Assembly: GCA_949066965.1 (NCBI GenBank) | Contig: CARTDA010000002.1 | Coordinates: forward strand, 62,001 to 126,000 | Direction: 5' to 3' | Length of the DNA: 64,000 bases | Source: COE1 sp949066965 | GTDB taxonomy: Bacteria; Bacillota; Clostridia; Lachnospirales; Lachnospiraceae | Part shown: in pieces, positions 49,837-57,812 of the stretch | Layout: each line of letters opens with the position of its first letter | Numbering within the stretch: position 1 is the stretch's first letter | Position numbers and translations under genes: made by a program | Notes under the pieces: generated by a model | The model's database searches: none | The model's input: only the letters and a program-made list of their open reading frames with translations | Told to the model about the DNA's origin: nothing

Positions 49837-51549
49837 ATGATATCGGTATTATTCAACTGGCTCTACATTTTTATTATCACCTTTCTAATCGGACTGGGTT
49901 TTTTCAGGCTGCTGTCCGTCTTCCTGAAAAGGCAGCTGTCATTTTCCTTTTTTTCGCTGATACTGTGCGGTGTCGCTGTCACAACCGTCTACACGCAGTT
50001 TCTCAGCCTCTTCTGTAAAATTGGCGCGCTTGCAAACCTGCTTCTGATTCTGCTGTGCATTGCCGCGTTTATCGCTTATCCGCGTTCCTTTTATCTACAG
50101 TACCTGAAAAAACTGAAAAACACCTTTTTTTGCTGGAACGGTCTGCTCTATATCGGACTGATCCTTTTCATCGCATTGTGTACCTCACGCGGAACGATTC
50201 ACACAGACACAAGCCTTTACCATGCACAGGCAGTCAGATGGTATGAGGAATACGGCGTTGTAAAAGGTCTCGGGAACCTGCAGTGGCACTTTGCGTACAA
50301 CAGCTCCTATTTTGCGTTCGCCGCACTGTTTAGCCTAAAGTTCCTGTGCGGCCAGTCGCTTCACTGTACCACTGGCTTTATCGCAATTGTCCTAATCTTG
50401 TGGTCTATGCACCGCCTGCGCGGATTTTTTACACGCACACGCCATATGACAGATATGTGCTGTGTCGGCATACTTTTCTATGCCCTTGTCAACCTGACGG
50501 GATGCATCTCCCCCGCATCCGACTACGCGACAATGTACATGGCGCTTTACCTGATTGCACGCTGGTGTGAGACAATCGAGCATGACCCCGGAAACGTTGA
50601 CACCTTTGCTCTTTTAAGCGTCTTTTCCGTATACGTGATGACACTCAAGCTGTCCACCGGACTGCTTGTACTGCTCGTAATCTTCCCCCTTGTCTGTCTC
50701 ATCAGGTCAGGACGGACAAAGGATACTTTTATCTACCTTGCCCTCGGTCTGCTGACAGCAGCGCCTTTCCTGACCCGGAATGTCATCATATCGGGCTGGC
50801 TGCTCTATCCGTTTGCCGCAATTGACCTATTCCAGTTTGACTGGAAAATGCCTGTGCGCTATGTCAATATTGACTCTTCCACCATCAAAGTATGGGCAAG
50901 GTGCCTGTACGACCCCAATCTAATTGACATGCCTTTTTGCGAATGGCTCCCTGTATGGTGGGAAGCGCAGGAGCGCTATTCCCAGATGCTTATCCTCACG
51001 AATATCCTGGCATTTATCCTGGATGGTGCCTTGCTGCTGCACAGAATCGCTGCAAAGGCAAAACTCTGCTGGAACACCATACTGCTGAACCTGTGCACTT
51101 TTATGTGTCTTGCCGCATGGCTGCTTCTGGCGCCTTTTATCCGGTATGGGCTTGCCTTTCTCCTTGCCGCACCGATGATTTCTGTTGGAATGTGGCTGGA
51201 AACATGGCACAAAGAGCGTGGGACTGACAGCTTTTACAAATTATTTTCAGGCTGTGTCGTATTTGTCATGTTTTTTGTCCTCACGCCATACTGGGATCAC
51301 TATTTCGTGGATGATGTTGTGTTTATCAAGCAAAATCTGACACAGCCTTACTATATCTGTCAAAAGAATTACGATACTTCCCCGATGGAAGAATATGACA
51401 TGAATGGAACCACCATATATTGTCCGAAAGAGGGGCAGATTACAGGATACGACTACTTTCCCGCCTCATCATATGATTATATGATTCACACCACCGAACT
51501 GAGGGGAAATTCCTTAAAAGACGGATTCCGGTCACTGGAACGGGAATAG
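49837..51549 (+). CDS. Polytopic membrane protein, GT-C-like
   Basis: A 570-aa protein with about eleven to twelve membrane segments, starting with VLFNWLYIFIITFLIGLGF. An early outer loop contains RGTIHTDTSLYHAQAVRWYEEYG, with the Asp and Tyr/His-rich pattern seen in some GT-C-fold proteins, and a soluble tail follows the last helix. GGAGG lies seven bases before the ATG at 49837, which is preferred over an upstream ATG at 49795. It is the only plus-strand gene in the middle of the locus, and its 3' end overlaps that of the convergent GT4 gene by 18 bases. It may decorate the polymer; the exact role is unknown. Confidence 0.75.
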   Translation: MISVLFNWLYIFIITFLIGLGFFRLLSVFLKRQLSFSFFSLILCGVAVTTVYTQFLSLFCKIGALANLLLILLCIAAFIAYPRSFYLQYLKKLKNTFFCWNGLLYIGLILFIALCTSRGTIHTDTSLYHAQAVRWYEEYGVVKGLGNLQWHFAYNSSYFAFAALFSLKFLCGQSLHCTTGFIAIVLILWSMHRLRGFFTRTRHMTDMCCVGILFYALVNLTGCISPASDYATMYMALYLIARWCETIEHDPGNVDTFALLSVFSVYVMTLKLSTGLLVLLVIFPLVCLIRSGRTKDTFIYLALGLLTAAPFLTRNVIISGWLLYPFAAIDLFQFDWKMPVRYVNIDSSTIKVWARCLYDPNLIDMPFCEWLPVWWEAQERYSQMLILTNILAFILDGALLLHRIAAKAKLCWNTILLNLCTFMCLAAWLLLAPFIRYGLAFLLAAPMISVGMWLETWHKERGTDSFYKLFSGCVVFVMFFVLTPYWDHYFVDDVVFIKQNLTQPYYICQKNYDTSPMEEYDMNGTTIYCPKEGQITGYDYFPASSYDYMIHTTELRGNSLKDGFRSLERE

Positions 51550-52626
51550 TACCTTTTTGTAGAGGTCCCCTGTCTTATCCCATGAAAAACGCTTTACATT
51601 TTCCAGTCCCTTCTGGCGAAGCGCACTGCGCCTGTCATCGTCTGCCAGTATACCGGCAAGTTCACGCGCCACTTTACCATATTCTTCCGGATTGACATAC
51701 ACGGCAGCATCTCCTGCCACCTCCGGAAGCGAACTTGTATCCGAGCAGACCACGACAGTTCCGAGCTGCATCGCCTCTATCGGCGGAAAGCCAAAGCCCT
51801 CTATCAGGGACAGGAACAAAAAAACACTTGCACCGTATATCAGCTGGTGAAAATCCTCATTCTTTTCCACATACCTGATACAGGTAATGTTCTTCATGGT
51901 CAGGGAATCCGAAGTAAATGCGCTACAGTCATCAATTCCGACAATTGCAAGCGGCAGCGGGCTGTCGGTCATGTGACAGTACTTCTCATAGCTTTTCACA
52001 ATCCCCTCGGCATTCTTGTGCGGAAGCGCCGATGTGACCGCCATGATATAAGCCGCATCCGGCTTGGCGAATTCTTTTTTCGCAACGGCATTGTATCCGT
52101 TCGGGATGACAATAATGTCATCACCCGAAACATGCGCGTATTTCATGATGTCCTGCTTCGATGCCTCGGATATTGTAATCACGTCGTCTGCCTTGCGCGC
52201 GGAAGCCTTCAGACGCCGCATGATATAAAAATTCTCAAGCTTATTCAAATAATCGGGAAAATGTTCGTGATAGTAAAACGGTATCATGTCATGGATGATA
52301 ACGCTTTCCCTGGTCAGATGGAGCATGGATGCATAACCCCTCGGGAACAGCACCTTGTCCGCCTTTTGCTTTTTCGCGCGGATGCTCACCTCAAAAAGTT
52401 CCCACAGAATACAGGTCAGTTTATTCAGGGGATTTTTGTCAATCTCCATAAATTCTACATTCGGTATGTCAAAATCTTTTCGATTGTATGAATTGCCAAA
52501 AACGACAAGCTCATTGCCGTCATCATACGCGGCAAGCGCCCGTACAAGATTCAGCGCAAGATTATAGATTCCGATGCTTTTTCCTGCACCCTTTACAAGT
52601 TTAAAACAGTCAATAACCAGCCTCAT
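51532..52626 (-). CDS. GT4 family glycosyltransferase
   Basis: A 364-aa GT-B enzyme. The N-terminal domain has FKLVKGAGKSIGIYN, and the C-terminal nucleotide-binding domain has VIPNGYN, VTSALPHKNAEG, and the family signature FLSLIEGFGFPPIEAMQLG with the phosphate-contacting Glu residues, followed by SLPEVAGDAAVYV. These enzymes retain the anomeric configuration and often use GDP-mannose or UDP-sugars. A good promoter lies about 100 bases upstream. The last 18 bases run into the convergent membrane-protein gene. Confidence 0.9.
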   Translation of the reverse strand: MRLVIDCFKLVKGAGKSIGIYNLALNLVRALAAYDDGNELVVFGNSYNRKDFDIPNVEFMEIDKNPLNKLTCILWELFEVSIRAKKQKADKVLFPRGYASMLHLTRESVIIHDMIPFYYHEHFPDYLNKLENFYIMRRLKASARKADDVITISEASKQDIMKYAHVSGDDIIVIPNGYNAVAKKEFAKPDAAYIMAVTSALPHKNAEGIVKSYEKYCHMTDSPLPLAIVGIDDCSAFTSDSLTMKNITCIRYVEKNEDFHQLIYGASVFLFLSLIEGFGFPPIEAMQLGTVVVCSDTSSLPEVAGDAAVYVNPEEYGKVARELAGILADDDRRSALRQKGLENVKRFSWDKTGDLYKKVLFPFQ

Positions 52627-52726
52627 ACCGCACTGCCCCCCATTTCTATTTTTCTATCCCATAAAGGCAAGCTGCCATGCGGTTCGAAACGGTTCCGGCG
52701 CCGCATGATGTCCAGTCCCCGACAAT

Positions 52727-52756
52727 AGTATATATCAGTCTGTGTCTGCACGTCAA
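52727..52756 (-). promoter_or_regulatory. Candidate sigma-A promoter for the GT4 gene
   Basis: Minus strand TTGACG, 18-base spacer, TATACT; each box matches five of six consensus bases. It sits between the DUF4956 stop and the GT4 start, giving a leader of about 95 bases. Confidence 0.55.
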
Positions 52757-52770
52757 CACACGGCATCCTG

Positions 52771-53445
52771 TCAGAAGGTCACTTCGCCGTCATGGTCAAT
52801 GATGGACACATACGCAACACCCTCAATTCCGCTTATTTTCTGGACAAGGCTGCCCCCGTCCTTTACCCGAAGCTCCATGACAATGCTTGTCCGCTCAGGC
52901 GTGATATTCCTTGACTTTACCTTGTAAAACTTTGTGTATTCCGAGACAATCCGGCAGATATCCTCCTCCAAATCACAATATACACCCTGGATCATCAGTA
53001 TCATGGGACCCTGTGCCACAGGCAGCCTGTCCAGCACAAATATCATGACGGTCACCATTATGGATAATATCCCGGCAATGTCAAACAATCCTACACCGCA
53101 TATAATGCCGACAGCAAGCGCCCAGAACATGAATACGAGGTCGAGCGGATCCTTCACCGCAGTACGAAACCTCACAATTGACAGCGCGCCTACCATACCA
53201 AGGGAAACCACGACGCTCGACTGGATGGTGATGATGATGGCTGCCGTAATCATCGTTGTGGCGGCAAGCGCCACATTAAAGCTTTTATTATAAAAATTTT
53301 TTCTGCAAAAGATTCTGTAGATAAAGAAAATGTACAGCGCCAACAGCAACGTGATGCCAAATATGACCAAAATCTGCTGTACCGAAAAATCAGCCATGCT
53401 GATATTGTTTAAAAATGATTTCTTGAAGACATCGTTAAAGCTCAT
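52771..53445 (-). CDS. DUF4956 membrane protein
   Basis: A 224-aa protein with an N-terminal membrane helix (ILVIFGITLLLALYIFFIY), three more hydrophobic segments around 65-150, and a cytoplasmic C-terminal domain of ferredoxin-like length. The signature is GMVGALSIVRFRTAVKDPLDL, typical of the family. Its ATG overlaps the stop of the VTC gene (ATGA), and the two families with CotH form a recurring three-gene set. A transport or regulatory role for the partner enzyme has been suggested by context; the function is not established. Confidence 0.88.
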   Translation of the reverse strand: MSFNDVFKKSFLNNISMADFSVQQILVIFGITLLLALYIFFIYRIFCRKNFYNKSFNVALAATTMITAAIIITIQSSVVVSLGMVGALSIVRFRTAVKDPLDLVFMFWALAVGIICGVGLFDIAGILSIMVTVMIFVLDRLPVAQGPMILMIQGVYCDLEEDICRIVSEYTKFYKVKSRNITPERTSIVMELRVKDGGSLVQKISGIEGVAYVSIIDHDGEVTF

Positions 53446-54140
53446 ACGTTTATTCCCCCCGGGTTGTATTTTCTACAGATATAGTACTTTGAGTATGTTG
53501 TCTGGCGCAGCTTTTCGGTCTGTACCGCGGCGTATAAAAAATCTGGAATCAGCTCGTCAAACTTTACTTCCAGAACATGCTGGTTTACCGGCATAGCAGG
53601 ACGTGTTACAAGCATATCGTCCAAAAAACCTTCGATATCGTTTCCCGACCTTATATTCATGTCAAACGTTACCCGCACATTGCCGTCCCTGTACACATAG
53701 GGTCTCCTGTCATATTCCACAATGACCTTGGGCTGCAGGAGCCTCTCATTCTGCCACAGGCAGAACTTCCTGTAAATGACGGCATCAATGGCATCCATCC
53801 TGAGCGGCCTGCCCTGCATCATTTCCCTGCAGAGTGTCTCGTCTATCCGGCACGAATGTTTTCTGGTCTTTCCCTTTTCCTTCCGCTTTAATTCCAGGCG
53901 GATATAGGACTTGTCCGCATTATAAATCCTGACCCGGAATTTCTCCCTCGGGTCATTTCCGTTGATATTGTCATATAGACAGCCGTCCTGAAAATCGTCA
54001 AAATAAAGGCTCCTTACCACATATCCTTTCCCATTTCCCGCATATTTATCGGGCTGCATCAGTCCGTCAATATTATTCCCAATCAGCGCAAGCTGCTGTT
54101 CCGAACAGATATACTTGTACTCATGCCTGTACTCACTCAT
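53442..54140 (-). CDS. VTC-domain protein (polyphosphate polymerase-like)
   Basis: A 232-aa protein of the VTC/triphosphate-tunnel fold. Charged strands line the tunnel: HEYKYICSE, VVRSLYFDD, EKFRVRIYN, IRLELKRKEKGKTRKHS, VIVEYDRRPYV, RVTFDMNIR and LEVKFDE. In yeast Vtc4 this domain makes polyphosphate from ATP; the bacterial relatives next to CotH and DUF4956 are uncharacterised. The ATG at 54140 overlaps the CotH stop and has a GGGGG site. The combination of a tunnel enzyme and a CotH-type kinase suggests a phosphorylation-based envelope modification. Confidence 0.87.
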   Translation of the reverse strand: MSEYRHEYKYICSEQQLALIGNNIDGLMQPDKYAGNGKGYVVRSLYFDDFQDGCLYDNINGNDPREKFRVRIYNADKSYIRLELKRKEKGKTRKHSCRIDETLCREMMQGRPLRMDAIDAVIYRKFCLWQNERLLQPKVIVEYDRRPYVYRDGNVRVTFDMNIRSGNDIEGFLDDMLVTRPAMPVNQHVLEVKFDELIPDFLYAAVQTEKLRQTTYSKYYICRKYNPGGINV

Positions 54141-55854
54141 CCCGCAGATACCCCCACTCTTTTTCCAGGAAATCAAGACGCCTTCCGATAAAATCAACCA
54201 GCTCCGCTACCTTGGCATCGTTGAGCGCCTGTTTTTCCCCAAGTCCTTCCGCCTGCGGAAACGTATTCCACCGTATCATATTGCAGTCATTGGAAGTGTC
54301 AATCTGTTCACTGAACCCATATACCAGCTCTGCCGCTCCCTGCCTGAGCTGCGGCTCAAGTTCCGAAAAAAATATTGTGGCTGTCTCTTTCCTGAAATCT
54401 TCATGCTGGTACAGCGCGTACCAGATATCAGAATCCTTTTCCTGCACGGCGGCATACAGTCCGTCCGGGTCATGCAGATCAATCCCGTCCTCCGTGATGC
54501 CCGACGCAGCAATTGACTTGTCGTAGTCCCAGCATGGCCCGGCATAAAATTTCGTACTGATATCGTCATCATATTTATAAATATACTGGCTTGTAAACGA
54601 CGCATCCAGATTCTTTACAAGCTCCTCCACAAGATATTTCCGCGCAAAGGAATCCATGTCAATGTATTCGCTGTAACGCCTTCCTGTATACGGGCTGTAA
54701 CCGTCCGCCGAAAACATTGCATCCTCAAAATCCTGGTACAGCCCTGCCACATAGGAAACCTGGTCATAGGATGCATACCGGGGGCTTGCAAATACGACCG
54801 GCTGCATCCGCGAAGTCAGGAAGCCGCTGGCTTCCAGCCCGTACCGGTCACTTGTCTCAAGCTCCAGCAGATATCCGCCGGATATATCTTCCGGCTCCTG
54901 CGCAATCCGGTAACCCTTCGTGCTAAAAAGCCTCCCCTGCTGCTCCATGAAAAACTCCATGTCTTCCAGGCTTTCCCCCTGGTTCAAGGCTTTGACCTCA
55001 TCTTCAAGGTTCCTGATGTTGACGCGGTTTTTCCCGACCTCTATTTTCTCGGACAACAGATAGTTGCCCATAAAATCGCCGTTCATATACACATCCACAA
55101 AGCAGACCTCCGGTGTAAAGTCCAGCCCGAGCATATGCGCAATCGAGAAGGCTGTCGCATTTCGCAGCAGTGTGTCGTCAAAGGCATTTGCCGTCAGAAT
55201 CCATTTCTTCGCCGAACCCATCCCGAACAAGTCCGCTTTCTTTTCCAGCTTTATCATGTATGACTTCTTTTCTGTATCCTCAAACGAGGAATTGCCGCGG
55301 CAGTGGATGCTTTCCATATCCCCCTCGAAATAATTCCGCCCCCGGCCGTCCATAATCATCATTCTGCCAGGTTCCGAAACATCCTTTGACGCGTGTATCT
55401 GCTCCGTACTCCCTGACTCTGTTTCCACGAACAGAACCGGGATATCCGACGTATACCACACATGCAAGTCCTGTCCCGCGCCTTCTGCTCCCTCCATCCG
55501 GAGCGTATGCTGTCCCGCTGAAAGCACGTACCCCTTGCCATTTTTCATTTTTTTCCCATCCACAAAAATGGAGTCTGCACCGCCATACGTCACGTTCAGC
55601 TTCCGTCCCTTCACTGCCCCAGGAAGAAAGACGTGATACGAATTATCCGCATCCCTTTTCCACCACCTGATGCCGAGGCTGTCACCAATCCAGACCGTGG
55701 GTTCAAACGCACCGCCGCCATCCTGTACGGACTCCGCGCCGCTGCTTATGGCAGAGGCCTTCCCTGCATGGTTCCACGACACAATACATGCCGTGAGAAG
55801 CATCATCATAAACAGCACTGCAACGCGCGCATAAAATCTATTTTTTCTTCTCAT
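54133..55854 (-). CDS. Membrane-anchored CotH-family protein kinase-like protein
   Basis: A 573-aa protein with an N-terminal membrane anchor (RVAVLFMMMLLTACIVS), a beta-rich domain (about 45-145) and a CotH domain (about 150-573). Motifs are IHCRGNSS, KKSYMIKL with the likely ATP Lys, LLSEKIEVGKNRV, GGYLLELETSDRYG and GPCWDYDKSIAAS, where WDYD is the metal-binding aspartate region. CotH proteins phosphorylate spore-coat proteins; the anchored versions found with VTC and DUF4956 should act outside the membrane. It is first in the three-gene unit, and its start region has only a weak ribosome binding site. Confidence 0.88.
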   Translation of the reverse strand: MRRKNRFYARVAVLFMMMLLTACIVSWNHAGKASAISSGAESVQDGGGAFEPTVWIGDSLGIRWWKRDADNSYHVFLPGAVKGRKLNVTYGGADSIFVDGKKMKNGKGYVLSAGQHTLRMEGAEGAGQDLHVWYTSDIPVLFVETESGSTEQIHASKDVSEPGRMMIMDGRGRNYFEGDMESIHCRGNSSFEDTEKKSYMIKLEKKADLFGMGSAKKWILTANAFDDTLLRNATAFSIAHMLGLDFTPEVCFVDVYMNGDFMGNYLLSEKIEVGKNRVNIRNLEDEVKALNQGESLEDMEFFMEQQGRLFSTKGYRIAQEPEDISGGYLLELETSDRYGLEASGFLTSRMQPVVFASPRYASYDQVSYVAGLYQDFEDAMFSADGYSPYTGRRYSEYIDMDSFARKYLVEELVKNLDASFTSQYIYKYDDDISTKFYAGPCWDYDKSIAASGITEDGIDLHDPDGLYAAVQEKDSDIWYALYQHEDFRKETATIFFSELEPQLRQGAAELVYGFSEQIDTSNDCNMIRWNTFPQAEGLGEKQALNDAKVAELVDFIGRRLDFLEKEWGYLRDE

Positions 55855-56071
55855 GTTACCAACTTTTCCCAACTAAGTTTACACTGTAAATTCAGCTTAA
55901 AATTATAAGATATTCACTATCGTAAATCAATAATCTGAACCCTTTTTTCCTACTTTTAAGTCAATCTTTATTTTATCCATTTATTTTTTTATAATTCTTT
56001 TATATTTTTTTAATAATTTGGGTCTTTTTTTCCTGCACGGAGCTGCTAATTTCCTTACGCACCCCTGCGCA
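55855..56071. other. Noncoding gap upstream of the CotH gene
   Basis: About 220 AT-rich bases with many T runs. No coding frame, repeat or clear promoter with a good -35 was recognised; it must nevertheless hold the promoter of the CotH unit because a terminator bounds it on the other side. Confidence 0.4.
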
Positions 56072-56102
56072 TAAAAAACACCTGGTATCATTTCCAGGTG
56101 TT
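56072..56102 (-). terminator. Rho-independent terminator after the XRE regulator gene
   Basis: A 9-bp perfect stem AACACCTGG/CCAGGTGTT with an eight-base loop is followed on the minus strand by TTTTTT. It ends transcription of the small regulator before the CotH unit. Confidence 0.85.
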
Positions 56103-56139
56103 AACCGCTTTCCATATGAAGGAAAAAAGTGCCTATCTA

Positions 56140-56382
56140 TTATACAATCTCCTCATCCAGTTTCTTAAAGAGTGCGCACCGGAAAAAATCATCCAGTGAG
56201 ACACCAAGCCCATCACAAATTATTTTGATGGTCACTATTCCAGTATTATTGCTGTTGCCATTCATAATATTTTTCAAAGTCGATGGCGGCATCCCCGCCT
56301 CGTACGCCAGCTGCGATATTTTCATATTTTTCTCTTTACATAAATCCCTGATTCTCACTATTACTGCTTCTTGTACTTTCAA
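56140..56382 (-). CDS. XRE-type helix-turn-helix regulator
   Basis: An 80-aa DNA-binding protein that is essentially one HTH_3 domain: VRIRDLCKEKNMKISQLAYEAGMPPSTLKNIMNG, then IKIICDGLGVSLDDFF. There is no effector domain. The start is a TTG; the one at 56382 is preferred over the TTG at 56397 because GGGGTGG lies about seven bases ahead and relatives begin here. It is flanked by its own promoter and terminator, so it is a stand-alone gene. It may regulate neighbouring envelope genes, but no operator could be identified. Confidence 0.85.
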   Translation of the reverse strand: MKVQEAVIVRIRDLCKEKNMKISQLAYEAGMPPSTLKNIMNGNSNNTGIVTIKIICDGLGVSLDDFFRCALFKKLDEEIV

Positions 56383-56440
56383 TGATTTCCACCCCAATGC
56401 ATATTTTGTAAAATTTCGTTATGATGATACGTACACTTCC

Positions 56441-56468
56441 ATTTTATAAAATATGACTTCATATTCAA
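56441..56468 (-). promoter_or_regulatory. Candidate promoter for the XRE regulator
   Basis: Minus strand TTGAAT, 16-base spacer, TAAAAT, about 60 bases upstream of the TTG start. The -10 lies within the palindrome ATTTTATAAAAT, which could also be a regulator site. Confidence 0.4.
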
Positions 56469-56546
56469 GACTTTGTGTGGTCTTTTAGATGTATTTATAC
56501 AATTTCTATGACAATTTTCCCTCTTTTCCATGCCCTGCCGATGCAT

Positions 56547-57539
56547 TTAGCTGCTTTTGTCCCCTTCCGAAGCGCATTCTGTCTCCTTTTCCTCTTCCCT
56601 TTCAATGTTCGTCTCCCGCTCGATATAGATGGGACGGTTCTTCACCTCCATATAGATCCGCGCAAGGTACTCGCCAATCACACCCAGTGTCGTGATAATC
56701 ACGCCCCCCAGGAACAGCAGCACAATCATGATGCTGTTATATCCGGTTCTGGGCGCAAGCGGGTTACGCAATGCCGCAATTCCGATTGACGCAGCATACC
56801 AGAAAGAGGCAATCGTGATGACAATTCCCAGATAAACGACACCGCGCAGGGGTGTTGTCGCAAACGCAATAAAGCCGTTATACGCATAGCGCAGCAGCCC
56901 CAGAAAGCTCCATTTCGTATGCCCGGCGGCGCGCTCGACATTCTCGTATTCTATCCACTTATTCCTGAACCCTACCCATGAGTAGATTCCCTTTGTAAAG
57001 CGCTCCTTCTCGGACATTGACACAATCGAATCCACCACTGTCCGCTTCATGAGACAGTAATCCGTGCTCCCGGAAATCAGGTCAAGGACGGTGACGTGGT
57101 TGATAATCGAATAAAACGCTTTTGAAAACGCACTGCGAATCAGGGGCTCCCCCTTTCGCGATACCCGCCTTGCGGTCGCCCTGTCATACCCCTCCTTCTC
57201 GATTGCATCGATCATTTGGACCAGCAGTTCGGGCGGATGCTGTAAATCCGCATCGATCAGTGCCACATAATCACCCTTGCTCTTGCTTAATCCGGCATAG
57301 ATTGCCGATTCCTTTCCAAAGTTTCTTGAAAGCGCAATGTACTGTACGGTTCCTTCCACCGCGGCGGACGCCGTCCGTTTCATTTCATTTAAAGTGTCGT
57401 CCCTGCTTCCGTCATCGACATATGTGATAATGAAATCAAAATCAGGGAGCTTTGCAAAAACCTCCCTGACAGCATTATAAAAAAGCCCGATGCACTTTTC
57501 CTCATTATAACATGGAACGATTAATTCTATTGTTTTCAT
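56547..57539 (-). CDS. GtrB/ArnC-type polyprenyl-phosphate glycosyltransferase
   Basis: A 330-aa enzyme with ELIVPCYNEEKC, YVDDGSRDDT, LSRNFGKESAIYAGL, ALIDADLQHPPE and the R-x-x-R region of GtrB, then two C-terminal membrane helices (about 230-252 and 265-290) and LGVIGEYLARIYMEVKNRPIYI. The extra tail after the helices is rich in Glu and Lys. It makes undecaprenyl-phosphate hexose, probably glucose, for the GT-C enzymes. AAGGA precedes the ATG. It is transcribed away from the plus-strand LtaS-like block. Confidence 0.92.
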   Translation of the reverse strand: MKTIELIVPCYNEEKCIGLFYNAVREVFAKLPDFDFIITYVDDGSRDDTLNEMKRTASAAVEGTVQYIALSRNFGKESAIYAGLSKSKGDYVALIDADLQHPPELLVQMIDAIEKEGYDRATARRVSRKGEPLIRSAFSKAFYSIINHVTVLDLISGSTDYCLMKRTVVDSIVSMSEKERFTKGIYSWVGFRNKWIEYENVERAAGHTKWSFLGLLRYAYNGFIAFATTPLRGVVYLGIVITIASFWYAASIGIAALRNPLAPRTGYNSIMIVLLFLGGVIITTLGVIGEYLARIYMEVKNRPIYIERETNIEREEEKETECASEGDKSS

Positions 57540-57812
57540 GGTTTGTCCTTCAATAAATTCGATTTTACTGCATCAATTATAACCTATTACCCCAAAAAAA
57601 TCCACAATATTATTTCCATGAATTTTATGCACCAATAAATTACAGCAACTATACTGAATAAATGATGGGAGAATGGTGAAAATTATGTTGTAAATGATAT
57701 GAAATTGGTGTAAACTTGTATCATTGATGAAAAAATAAAACTTACAAAAAGTATACATATATGTATTTTTGTTTCTTTTCAATAAGACACATAATTAAGG
57801 AAGGAAAACATC
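57540..57812. promoter_or_regulatory. Divergent AT-rich intergenic region before the LtaS-like gene
   Basis: A noncoding stretch of 273 bases. For the plus strand, TTGTAA, 17 bases and TAAACT (around 57688-57716) is a moderate sigma-A match. A perfect 14-bp palindrome ATACATATATGTAT lies at 57753-57766 in the leader and could be an operator or only AT-rich chance. No terminator or RNA gene was recognised. Confidence 0.4.

Noticed and set aside
57753..57766. Perfect 14-bp palindrome as a defined operator
   Set aside because: It consists almost only of alternating A and T in an AT-rich leader, so chance is likely; it is kept only as a note in the intergenic entry.
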